Part shown: in pieces, positions 1-5,126 of the stretch
Numbering within the stretch: the first letter of the stretch is position 1
How the letters are laid out: each line of letters opens with the position of its first letter
Made by a program: the position numbers and the translations under genes
Assembly (NCBI GenBank): GCA_013697015.1
Contig: JACCXL010000356.1
Location: 1 to 5,126 of the forward strand
From: Chthoniobacterales bacterium
GTDB lineage: Bacteria; Verrucomicrobiota; Verrucomicrobiia; Chthoniobacterales; UBA10450
Reading direction: 5' to 3'
Length of the DNA: 5,126 nucleotides
Notes under the pieces: generated by a model
Database searches by the model: none
Told to the model about the DNA's origin: nothing
Seen by the model: only the letters and a program-made list of their open reading frames with translations

Positions 1-347
1 GCCGTTCTTATAGTTGAAGATCACGGAGATACGCGCCGGACGCTCGCGTCGCTCCTCCGAAACTGGGGACACGCAGTCTCGATGGCTGATAACTTGGCGA
101 GCGCCGTTGAGTTCATCGAACACAAGGTGTTCATGTGATCCTAAGCGATATCAATCTGCCCGATGGGGATGGCTACCAATTCATCGCCGAAATTAAGAAA
201 CGGCAAGTCCCGTCGATGACGGCCGCGCTCACGGCGCTGACCTCGGAAGCTGATGTGCAGGATGCTCGGCGCGCCGGGTTCGATTATCATTTTGCGAAAC
301 CGGTCGATCTGCAGCGGCTGAGATCCCTGCTCGAGATCGCCGCTTGA
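1..347 (+). pseudogene. Receiver (REC) domain, 5'-partial and frameshifted; likely C-terminal receiver of a hybrid histidine kinase
   Basis: Two plus-strand frames together make one complete response-regulator receiver domain. Frame 1 from the window edge reads AVLIVEDHGDTRRTLASLLR and on to EHKVFM, then stops at TGA 136-138. It supplies the acidic pocket (ED of VED). A second frame from GTG 135 reads VILSDINLPDGDGYQF, with the phospho-acceptor Asp at codon 147-149, then ALTALTSEADV (switch Thr) and FAKPVDL (conserved Lys at 297-299), and ends at TGA 345-347. Adding one base after 132 (TTC-GAT-GTG) gives the usual F-D-V-I-L-S-D, so a single base is missing. Receivers with this style (LIVEDHGDTRR, LPDGDGY, AGF..HFAKPVDLQRL) often sit at the C-terminus of PAS hybrid kinases, so the missing 5' part is probably a kinase; a stand-alone receiver is also possible. 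It ends 21 nt before the kinase gene and in the same frame. The domain identity is certain. Whether the break is real or a sequencing error cannot be decided here. Confidence 0.85.
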
Positions 348-368
348 CACGACGAAGAGAACGTCCAC

Positions 369-2561
369 GTGAGGACGCGGAAGCGTTCTCGTAATGGAGA
401 CGGCGGCGGGAGCATTGCAGCGTTGTTGAATCTCACCGACCGTGAAAACATCGTGCGCGAGCAATCTGAAGGTCCGCCGGGGAGTGGCGCAACAAGCAAT
501 GATTCTCCGGTGGCAAAGCAGCGGAAGTCGCAGCTGGTAGAAGCTTTTCCGAAAGACGACGCAGGAAGCGAGCAGCAAGCGAACCGTCCGATAGACGGCC
601 TGGCGGTGAACTTCGTCGATCTCACCGGGCGGGGGGCGACCGCGGAAGATTTGCGAAAGACGGTGCAGGCGTTGGAGCGACGAACGCGCGTTCTCGATAC
701 CACGCTCTCCTCCATCAACGATTTCGCTTACACCTTCGACAAAGAGGGGCGTTTTGTTTTTGCGAACCGGCCGCTCGCCGATCTGCTGCAGCTGACACCG
801 GAGTCGATGGTCGGAAAGAATTTCTTCGATCTCGGTTACCCTGATGATTTGGCGACAAAATTGCAGGGTCAAATTCGGCAAGTCTTCGAGACGAAAGCAA
901 ACGTCCGGGACGAAACTCCTTTCACGAGTCCGGCCGGTGCGACCGGGTATTATGAATACATTTTTCAACCAGTGTTCGCCTCTGACGGGACGGTGGAGAC
1001 CGTGGCGGGCTCGACTCGCGACGTCACCGAGCGGAGAAAAGCGGAGGAAGCCTTACGCGTAAGCGATGGAAGGTTCCGGCAATTTGCGGAGAACTGGGCG
1101 GATCTGGTCTGGATTATCGATGCGGAACGTCAGCAGCTCGAATACCTAAGTCCCGCGTTTGAAAAGATGTGGGGAGTATCGCGCGATGCGGTCATGCACG
1201 ATCTGGGCCGTTGGTCCGATCTGGTCCACCCCGATGACCGCGAGATCGCGACGAAAGCGTTGCCGCGCTTGCGGGCCGGCGAGACGCTCGTGATCGACTA
1301 CCGCATCATCCGGCCAAGCGACGGCGAGGTGCGCTGGATCCGCGACACCAGCTTTCCGATCCGAGATCAAACCGGTGAAATTCGCCGGCTCGGCGGGATC
1401 GCGCGGGATATCACCGGCGAAAGGAACCGCGGGGAGGCCTTGCGTGAGAGCGAGGAACGTTTTCGCGTTCTCGTGGAAGGGGCGCGCGATTACGCGATGT
1501 TTCTGCTCGATCCAAGCAACGAGATTACCTATTGGAGCAAAGGGGCTGAGCGCGTCTTCGGCTGGAGCGCGGAGGAAGCGGTCGGCCAGTCGGGCGAGCT
1601 CGTTTTTACCCCTGAAGACCGCGCCGTGGAGCAAGAAGAGAAGGAAATCGAGACAGCGTTGCGCGACGGCAGCGCAAGCGACCGGCGCTGGCACCTGCGC
1701 AAAGACGGCTCGCGGTTCTGGGTCGATGGCGTAATGCGCCGCCTCGACGACGAAAAGACAGGCGCGCTCCGAGGGTTTGCGAAGGTTGCGCGCGATGCGT
1801 CCGATCAACGCGACGCCGAGGATGCCCTGCGCCACGCGCGCGATGAACTCGAGCAGCGCGTCCTAGAGCGCACGGCGGAGTTAATGACGATGAACAACGA
1901 GCTGCAAAGCGCAATGAACACCCGCCGGCAACTCGAGCGCGAGCTGCTGGAAATCAGCGAGCGCGAGAAGCGCCGGATCGGGGAAGATTTGCACGATATG
2001 GTTTGCCAGGAGTTGACGGCAACGGCGCTTTTCTTGAAATCGAGTGCGAAGAAGCTGGAACGGGACAGCCCGATCGCAGCGGAGACTTTGCACGAATCGG
2101 CACAAGTCGTGAATCGCAACGTCGGCATCGCGCGCGATCTCGCCCGTGGCCTGCAACCGGCGGAGCTGAGCGCGTCCGGACTAAATACGGCGCTGCGTGC
2201 GCTGGCGGCGCAAGCGTGCGAAGGCCGCGATGTGCATTGCCAGTTCAACTCAAGGCGCGCGCTCCGAATCGGCGACGACACCGTGGCGCTGCACCTGTAT
2301 CGGATCGCGCAGGAAGCGGTCGCGAATGCGGTGAAACATTCCGGCGCAGAAAACATTGTCATTTCTTTTGATCGTGACGCCGACCAGATGTGCCTAACGA
2401 TCGGAGACGACGGCAAAGGAATGCCGAAGCGGAAACGCCACAAAGGTCTCGGGCTTCACATCATGAAATACCGCGCCAATGTCCTCGGCGGCACGTTGCA
2501 GGTGGAGTCCGGCCAACGCGGTGGTACGACCGTCACGGCTTGCCTGCCTGCAAAATCATGA
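369..2561 (+). CDS. Soluble multi-PAS sensor histidine kinase (PAS-PAS-PAS-HisKA_3-HATPase_c), NarX/UhpB-like class
   Basis: This 730-residue kinase has no signal peptide and no hydrophobic membrane segment, so it should be cytosolic. Residues 1-95 are polar and look disordered. PAS 1 lies at about 105-225 and ends DVTERRKAEEALR. PAS 2 with its PAC motif lies at about 230-355 and ends DITGERNRGEALRESEERF. PAS 3 lies at about 360-485. A coiled coil (about 485-530, ARDELEQRVLERTAEL) leads into a HisKA_3 dimerisation domain with EREKRRIGEDLHD, where His542 is the phosphorylation site. The HATPase_c domain has its N-box at AQEAVANAVKH (Asn653), a G1 box GDDGKGMP (about 679-686) and a G2 box KGLGLHIMKYR. 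The GTG start at 369 has a purine-rich GAAGAGA about 9 nt upstream; GTG 606 (residue 80) is a possible later start that would lose only the disordered leader. The stop overlaps the start of the response regulator, which is the expected cognate partner. The ligand is unknown: I see no clear haem or flavin signature in the PAS domains. Confidence 0.95.
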   Translation: MRTRKRSRNGDGGGSIAALLNLTDRENIVREQSEGPPGSGATSNDSPVAKQRKSQLVEAFPKDDAGSEQQANRPIDGLAVNFVDLTGRGATAEDLRKTVQALERRTRVLDTTLSSINDFAYTFDKEGRFVFANRPLADLLQLTPESMVGKNFFDLGYPDDLATKLQGQIRQVFETKANVRDETPFTSPAGATGYYEYIFQPVFASDGTVETVAGSTRDVTERRKAEEALRVSDGRFRQFAENWADLVWIIDAERQQLEYLSPAFEKMWGVSRDAVMHDLGRWSDLVHPDDREIATKALPRLRAGETLVIDYRIIRPSDGEVRWIRDTSFPIRDQTGEIRRLGGIARDITGERNRGEALRESEERFRVLVEGARDYAMFLLDPSNEITYWSKGAERVFGWSAEEAVGQSGELVFTPEDRAVEQEEKEIETALRDGSASDRRWHLRKDGSRFWVDGVMRRLDDEKTGALRGFAKVARDASDQRDAEDALRHARDELEQRVLERTAELMTMNNELQSAMNTRRQLERELLEISEREKRRIGEDLHDMVCQELTATALFLKSSAKKLERDSPIAAETLHESAQVVNRNVGIARDLARGLQPAELSASGLNTALRALAAQACEGRDVHCQFNSRRALRIGDDTVALHLYRIAQEAVANAVKHSGAENIVISFDRDADQMCLTIGDDGKGMPKRKRHKGLGLHIMKYRANVLGGTLQVESGQRGGTTVTACLPAKS

Positions 2562-3235
2562 GCCGGAAAGCCGCCACGAAACTTCCGCCCCGCCGCGGCA
2601 TCATGGTGGTGGACGATCATCCGCTCTTCCGCAAAGGCGTGGTGCAAATGTTAAGTCAGGAAGCAGATTTGGAAGTGCGTGGAGAGGCGGAAAACAGCCG
2701 GGCGGCATTGGAAGCGCTACGCCGGACTCCCGTGGATCTTGCGATTGTCGACATCGGTTTGCACGGCAGCGCGAACGGCATTGAATTGACCAAATCTATC
2801 AAGACCGAGCACCCGAACCTGCCGGTGCTTGTTCTCTCGATGCATGATGAATTTCTTTATGCCGACCGTGCCCTTCGCGCCGGTGCGCGCGGTTATTTGA
2901 TGAAGCGCGAGGCCCTCGATTCGGTGATCGCGGCCGTGCGGACGGTGCTCGACGGAGAGATTTATCTCAGCCCGGCGATGGCGAAACGAATGATCGCGGA
3001 ACACGTGGGCGGCGGCGGTCGGTCCCAATCCGCGCTTCAAAGTCTGACCGATCGGGAACTGGAGGTGCTCCAGCTAATCGGACAGGGCGAGGAGGTGCGC
3101 GGAATTGCGGGGAAGCTGCACCTGAGCCCCAAAACCGTGGAAGCACACCGCGCCAACATTAAGCAAAAGTTGAATCTGGGAAATGCGCGGGAAGTAGCGC
3201 GCTTTGCCGTGCAGTGGGTCAGTCAGCAAGCGTAA
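2558..3235 (+). CDS. NarL/FixJ-family response regulator (REC + LuxR-type HTH)
   Basis: This 225-residue two-domain transcription regulator starts at ATG 2558, which shares ATGA with the kinase stop. No Shine-Dalgarno is seen, so translation is probably coupled to the kinase. The receiver (about 14-130) has the acidic pair Asp19/Asp20 in MVVDDHPLFRKG, the phospho-acceptor Asp65 in LAIVDIGLHG, Ser94 in LVLSMHDE and Lys116 in GYLMKREAL. After a Gly-rich linker (GGGG at 151-154), the LuxR/GerE helix-turn-helix (about 160-220) reads SLTDRELEVLQLIGQG, with the recognition helix around LSPKTVEAHRANIKQKL. It would be phosphorylated by the kinase upstream and then bind DNA; its targets cannot be read from the window. 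The loop after Asp65 seems to hold one residue more than usual (Gly at D+9, against D+8 in NarL). A longer upstream extension of this frame (from 2390) lies inside the kinase gene and is not a likely start. A later ATG (Met16) would cut close to the first strand. Confidence 0.96.
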   Translation: MSRKAATKLPPRRGIMVVDDHPLFRKGVVQMLSQEADLEVRGEAENSRAALEALRRTPVDLAIVDIGLHGSANGIELTKSIKTEHPNLPVLVLSMHDEFLYADRALRAGARGYLMKREALDSVIAAVRTVLDGEIYLSPAMAKRMIAEHVGGGGRSQSALQSLTDRELEVLQLIGQGEEVRGIAGKLHLSPKTVEAHRANIKQKLNLGNAREVARFAVQWVSQQA

Positions 3236-3239
3236 CCAA

Positions 3240-3259
3240 GACCGGGTCGGTCTCCGGTC
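3240..3259. terminator. Possible bidirectional hairpin terminator between convergent genes
   Basis: The 27-nt gap between the response regulator stop and the sigma factor stop contains GACCGG (3240-3245) and its reverse complement CCGGTC (3254-3259) around an 8-nt loop. The position between two convergent genes fits a shared terminator. There is no clean T-run directly after the stem on either strand (TTTT occurs only about 10 nt further on, inside the sigma gene), so it would be a weak or imperfect intrinsic terminator. Confidence 0.4.
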
Positions 3260-3262
3260 CCG

Positions 3263-3871
3263 TTACACTTTTCCGCGCAGCGGCAGGACGCAGTGCGTCA
3301 ATTTGCGCAGTCCGAGTTCGAGGCGCGTTTTGACCGTGCCGAGCGGAGTACGCGTGTGGGCCGCGATTTCTCGATGGCTCAGGCCGCGAAAGAAGGAAAG
3401 CTCAATCGCTTCGCGTTGAAAAGCGGGCAACCGTGTGATCTGGCTTTCGAGAAAGCGCCGCATATCAGGGCCCGAAGTGTCGGCCTCGGTCCGGTCACGT
3501 AACCAAGAACGAGGTTCGTGCTCCACATAAACGCCGAAACGCTCTTTCGCTTTGGAATAAGCGCAGCGCCGGCGCATCCGGTCAATCGCGCGACGCCGGG
3601 CGATCGTGAGGAGCCAGCCGAGCGGCCGCCCGCAATCCGCGGAATAGCGCCCCGCTTCACGCCAGACCTGCATCAGGCATTCCTGCAGCACGTCGTCGGC
3701 TTCAGCCGCATCGTGCAGAATTTGAAAAATCACTTTTTGCAAAGTCCGACCGTGACGTCGAGACAACGCCCCGATGGCAGCGTGATGTCCGTCGGTGATG
3801 GCCTGCATCAATTCCTCATCGGAGGCGGGCGCGTCCGAGAGATCTGGGGGGTCAACCTGGGGCGTGATCAT
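3263..3871 (-). CDS. RNA polymerase ECF-type sigma factor (sigma-70 family)
   Basis: This 202-residue protein has the two-domain layout of ECF sigma factors. Region 2 (about 20-103) has EELMQAITDGHHAAIGALSR, the core-binding motif EADDVLQECLMQVW, and the region 2.4-type end LGWLLTIARRRAIDRMRR. After a linker of about 35 residues, region 4 (about 140-195) reads LPAFQREAIELSFFRGLSHR, then EIAAHTRTPLGTVKTRLELG, an HTH that would bind the -35 element. The length is normal for an ECF factor, and no C-terminal regulatory extension is present. ATG at 3871-3869 overlaps the stop of the upstream Cys-rich gene (ATGA) with no clear Shine-Dalgarno, which implies translational coupling. No anti-sigma factor follows: the gene ends 27 nt from the convergent response regulator. 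The Cys-rich partner upstream may be its regulator, which is inference. The family assignment is firm; the subgroup and target promoters are unknown. Confidence 0.95.
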   Translation of the reverse strand: MITPQVDPPDLSDAPASDEELMQAITDGHHAAIGALSRRHGRTLQKVIFQILHDAAEADDVLQECLMQVWREAGRYSADCGRPLGWLLTIARRRAIDRMRRRCAYSKAKERFGVYVEHEPRSWLRDRTEADTSGPDMRRFLESQITRLPAFQREAIELSFFRGLSHREIAAHTRTPLGTVKTRLELGLRKLTHCVLPLRGKV

Positions 3872-4206
3872 GAGGCGGCGCGAGCGAACGGAAGTCTGGC
3901 CGGCTTTCGAAAACCCGGCGTGTTGTCTTCGGTGTCAAAGGTGAGCGACCAGTCCGCCCAAGCCTTTTCGGAGGTGAACGGATTGCCCGGCAAGACCCAT
4001 TCTCTCGGCGTGCCCGCGCAATTCTCGGAGGGGCAATGTAACTGCGCGCGTCCTCCTTTTCTGCCCGTGATCCGGACCTGACGTCCGCAGAATTTTCGTT
4101 CACAGAGAACGCAAATCCGTTGATCATCGAGCGACGCCCATTCGCGAAAACAATCTCCTTCCCGGAGCGCCGCGAGCTTCTCTTCGCTGCACCATCTCTT
4201 ATCCAT
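3868..4206 (-). CDS. Small Cys-rich protein, putative zinc ribbon, coupled to the ECF sigma factor; function unknown
   Basis: The preferred start, ATG 4206-4204, gives a 112-residue soluble protein beginning MDKRWCSEEKLAALREGDCF. Cysteines fall at 6, 19, 32, 35, 40, 58 and 63. The pair ICVLC (32/35) and the pair HCPSENC (58/63), separated by a short basic stretch GRQVRITGRKGGR, look like the two knuckles of a zinc ribbon. A conserved-looking tail TPREWVLPGNPF follows. The C-terminal 30 or so residues are less structured. The frame is open back to 4290, but that extension is Ala/Gln-rich and runs across an inverted repeat, so I treat it as non-coding. The stop overlaps the start of the sigma factor gene by 4 nt, so the two are co-translated. 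Possible roles are a redox or metal-responsive partner of the sigma factor or a nucleic-acid-binding protein. I do not recognise a named family. It lacks the HxxxCxxC motif and membrane helix of classical zinc-binding anti-sigma factors. Confidence 0.8.
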   Translation of the reverse strand: MDKRWCSEEKLAALREGDCFREWASLDDQRICVLCERKFCGRQVRITGRKGGRAQLHCPSENCAGTPREWVLPGNPFTSEKAWADWSLTFDTEDNTPGFRKPARLPFARAAS

Positions 4207-4224
4207 GTGCCTGGGACGTTGGCA

Positions 4225-4242
4225 GTGAGCAGATGCGCTCAC
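4225..4242. promoter_or_regulatory. Inverted repeat GTGAGC-N6-GCTCAC upstream of the zinc-ribbon/sigma operon
   Basis: A perfect 6-bp inverted repeat (GTGAGC at 4225-4230 and GCTCAC at 4237-4242) encloses AGATGC, 18-35 nt upstream of the ATG at 4206. On the coding (minus) strand the far arm extends to AATTGTGAGC, which equals one half of a LacI-type operator, but the other arm does not continue the match. It could be an operator for the downstream pair or an RNA hairpin in the leader. The spacer holds no convincing -35/-10 pair that I can place. Confidence 0.35.
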
Positions 4243-4259
4243 AATTGGGGCCGCGGCTT

Positions 4260-4274
4260 GACCTTCGATAGGTC
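4260..4274. repeat. Short inverted repeat GACCT-N5-AGGTC in the spacer
   Basis: A perfect 5-bp inverted repeat lies in the 112-nt spacer between the frameshifted small-protein gene and the zinc-ribbon gene. No T-run follows on the minus strand, so it is not a typical terminator. With arms this short it may be chance. It is recorded because it sits beside the stronger repeat at 4225-4242. Confidence 0.2.
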
Positions 4275-4318
4275 GAAACCCTAGCGCCACGGCTGTTGCG
4301 CTTGTCGTTTCCGCAGAG

Positions 4319-4628
4319 CTAAAGAAGACGCGTTTGCTGAGCGCGGATGAAAATTACGTCCTGGCGGAAACGTCGTTCGAGCTCGTGCCGATATTCGCGC
4401 CACCAATGCGCATCCACTTCCGTCGCCCATCACTTCGAAGATCACAATATCGTCGCGACTGGTTAGATTGTCGTTCTGCCGCCAGAGACCTTCCGCGGGC
4501 GCACGCGTGTAAACTGTCAGGCCACCGAAGCGTTCAGTCAGTTCGTTTCGAACATGAAGGTATTCATCCGGCGGCAGCGGCTGACGAGCATTGTCGTAGA
4601 GCGGTAGAAGGATTTGAATCAGATGCAT
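4319..4628 (-). pseudogene. Conserved small protein of unknown function (HLIQILLPLYD type), broken by a one-base insertion
   Basis: From ATG 4628-4626 the frame reads MHLIQILLPLYDNARQPLPP, later FGGLTVYTRAPAEGLW and RDDIVIFEVM, then loses sense and would end at 4281. If one G is dropped from the GGG run at 4428-4426 (CCC on the plus strand), the frame continues ATEVDAHWWREYRHELERRF, then RQDVIFIRAQQTRLL, and stops at TAG 4321-4319. The result is a 102-residue protein with a sensible amphipathic end (WWREYRHELERRFRQ). I recognise the start and the WW..YR..LE.RF.Q end as recurring in small bacterial proteins of unknown function, but I cannot name a family. It is soluble and has no signal peptide. 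It begins 26 nt after the fumarylacetoacetase stop on the same strand, so the two are probably co-transcribed; no clear Shine-Dalgarno is visible. The frameshift could be a real mutation or a homopolymer error. Confidence 0.8.
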
Positions 4629-4654
4629 CCGCGTGGCCGAGAGGAAAGTTGCTT

Positions 4655-5126
4655 CTAACTCGAGCCCGCCAGCGATGGCCGAGCGGCAATAATTTCGCCC
4701 GTGACCTCGCCGAAGCCGACGCGGTACCCGTCGCCTTCACACCAACCCGTGATGGTGAGCGCATCTCCGTCCTCCAGCCATTTGCGTGTTTCGCCACTCG
4801 GCAGCGCGATCGGATTCGCGCCGCGCCACGTTAGTTCCAGCATGCAACCACGCGACCCTTCTTCCGATCCGCTGATCGTACCGCTCGCAAGCAGATCGCC
4901 CGGTTGCAGGTTGCAGCCGTTGACCGTGTGATGCGCGAGCTGCTGCGCGAGGCTCCAGTAGAGGTTCTGGAAATTGGTTTTCGTGAGGGGGTGAGGCGCA
5001 CTCATCGAGGCCGTGCGCAGATGCGCCTCGAGCTGAATGTCGAAGGTAAAATCGCCCACGGCGCGCAGGTATGGCAGCGGCGGCGGATCTTGCGGCGGAA
5101 GAGGACGGCGAAAGGGCGCGAGTGCC
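4655..5126 (-). CDS. fahA: Fumarylacetoacetase (fumarylacetoacetate hydrolase), C-terminal part, 5' end outside the window
   Basis: The minus-strand frame is open to the right edge and gives the last 156 residues. They begin ALAPFRRPLPPQDPPPLPYL, then GDFTFDIQLEAHL, NFQNLYWSLAQQLAHHTVNG, CNLQPGDLLASGTISG, LELTWRGANPI and a late ITGWCEGDGYRVGFGEVTGE, with a stop at TAG 4657-4655. This matches, block by block, the C-terminal half of fumarylacetoacetase as I remember the human enzyme (QDP.PLPYL, YTFDINL, QQLTHHSVNGCNL, GDLLASGTISG, GDGYRIGFG). The Thr of ASGTISG (codon 4879-4877) corresponds to the active-site Thr350 of the human numbering. The enzyme splits fumarylacetoacetate into fumarate and acetoacetate, the last step of tyrosine/homogentisate breakdown, in the cytosol. 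About 260 N-terminal residues, including most metal ligands, lie outside. The GTG at 5059 is internal, not the start. Confidence 0.95.
   Translation of the reverse strand, partial: ALAPFRRPLPPQDPPPLPYLRAVGDFTFDIQLEAHLRTASMSAPHPLTKTNFQNLYWSLAQQLAHHTVNGCNLQPGDLLASGTISGSEEGSRGCMLELTWRGANPIALPSGETRKWLEDGDALTITGWCEGDGYRVGFGEVTGEIIAARPSLAGSS

Noticed and set aside
141..968. Long minus-strand open frame (275 codons) opposite the receiver fragment and PAS 1
   Set aside because: It is antisense to two regions with clear domain motifs, its product is Arg/Pro-rich with no recognisable motif, and long antisense frames are expected in GC-rich coding DNA.
1146..1835. Minus-strand open frame (229 codons) opposite PAS 2 and PAS 3
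   Set aside because: It is a shadow of the kinase gene; the product is low in complexity and no conserved motif is seen.
3231..3508. Direct repeat CGTAACCAAGA at 3231-3241 and 3498-3508
   Set aside because: There are only two 11-bp copies, one spanning the regulator stop and one inside the sigma gene, with no flanking structure. Probably chance.
3518..4081. Plus-strand open frame (187 codons) opposite the sigma and zinc-ribbon genes
   Set aside because: Both minus-strand genes have clear motifs and an ATGA overlap; the plus-strand product resembles nothing known to me.
4207..4290. 28-residue N-terminal extension of the zinc-ribbon protein
   Set aside because: It is composed of low-complexity residues, has no better ribosome binding site, and crosses the inverted repeat. 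The start at 4206 fits a compact MDKRWC beginning.
1..5126. CRISPR array, insertion sequence, tRNA/rRNA or phage attachment site
   Set aside because: I looked for regularly spaced repeats, terminal inverted repeats, transposase motifs and cloverleaf-like sequences and found none. The window is almost fully explained by protein genes.

Overview
The window is a stretch of GC-rich bacterial chromosome (about 60% GC by eye), densely coded on both strands. The style of the proteins (a soluble multi-PAS kinase with a NarL-type regulator, an ECF sigma factor coupled to a small Cys-rich protein, and a fumarylacetoacetase followed by a small HLIQILLPLYD-type protein) suggests a soil or environmental bacterium. 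Verrucomicrobiota (Chthoniobacter-like) would be my first guess. That is an impression from memory of similar proteins, not something the sequence proves.

Layout. Positions 1-3235 on the plus strand carry signal-transduction genes. First is the end of a gene encoding a receiver (REC) domain, probably the C-terminus of a hybrid histidine kinase or a single-domain regulator, broken by a one-base frameshift near 132/133. Next is a 730-residue soluble PAS-PAS-PAS-HisKA_3-HATPase_c kinase (369-2561). It overlaps by ATGA a 225-residue NarL/LuxR-type response regulator (2558-3235). From 3263 to the right edge everything is on the minus strand. Read in the direction of transcription these are the C-terminal part of fumarylacetoacetase (5126-4655), a conserved small protein broken by a one-base insertion (4628-4319), a 112-nt spacer with two small inverted repeats, a 112-residue Cys-rich putative zinc-ribbon protein (4206-3868), and an ECF sigma factor (3871-3263) joined to it by a 4-nt ATGA overlap. 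The two strands converge in a 27-nt gap (3236-3262) that contains a possible shared hairpin terminator. No stretch above 300 bases lacks a gene.

How the parts work together. The kinase and the NarL-type regulator are almost certainly a cognate pair: cytosolic PAS sensing, autophosphorylation on His542, phosphotransfer to Asp65, then DNA binding by the LuxR-type HTH. The broken REC domain just upstream may have been part of the same phosphorelay. The sigma factor and the zinc-ribbon protein are translationally coupled and probably work together. No recognisable membrane anti-sigma factor lies beside them. Fumarylacetoacetase belongs to tyrosine/homogentisate degradation, and the small protein after it is of unknown function.

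The most useful result is two separate single-base frameshifts, one missing base and one extra base. Each interrupts an otherwise well-conserved reading frame, and each can be restored precisely. I see no CRISPR array, mobile element, tRNA or rRNA, and no convincing wholly new system. The least explained parts are the sigma/zinc-ribbon pair and the small protein after fumarylacetoacetase.
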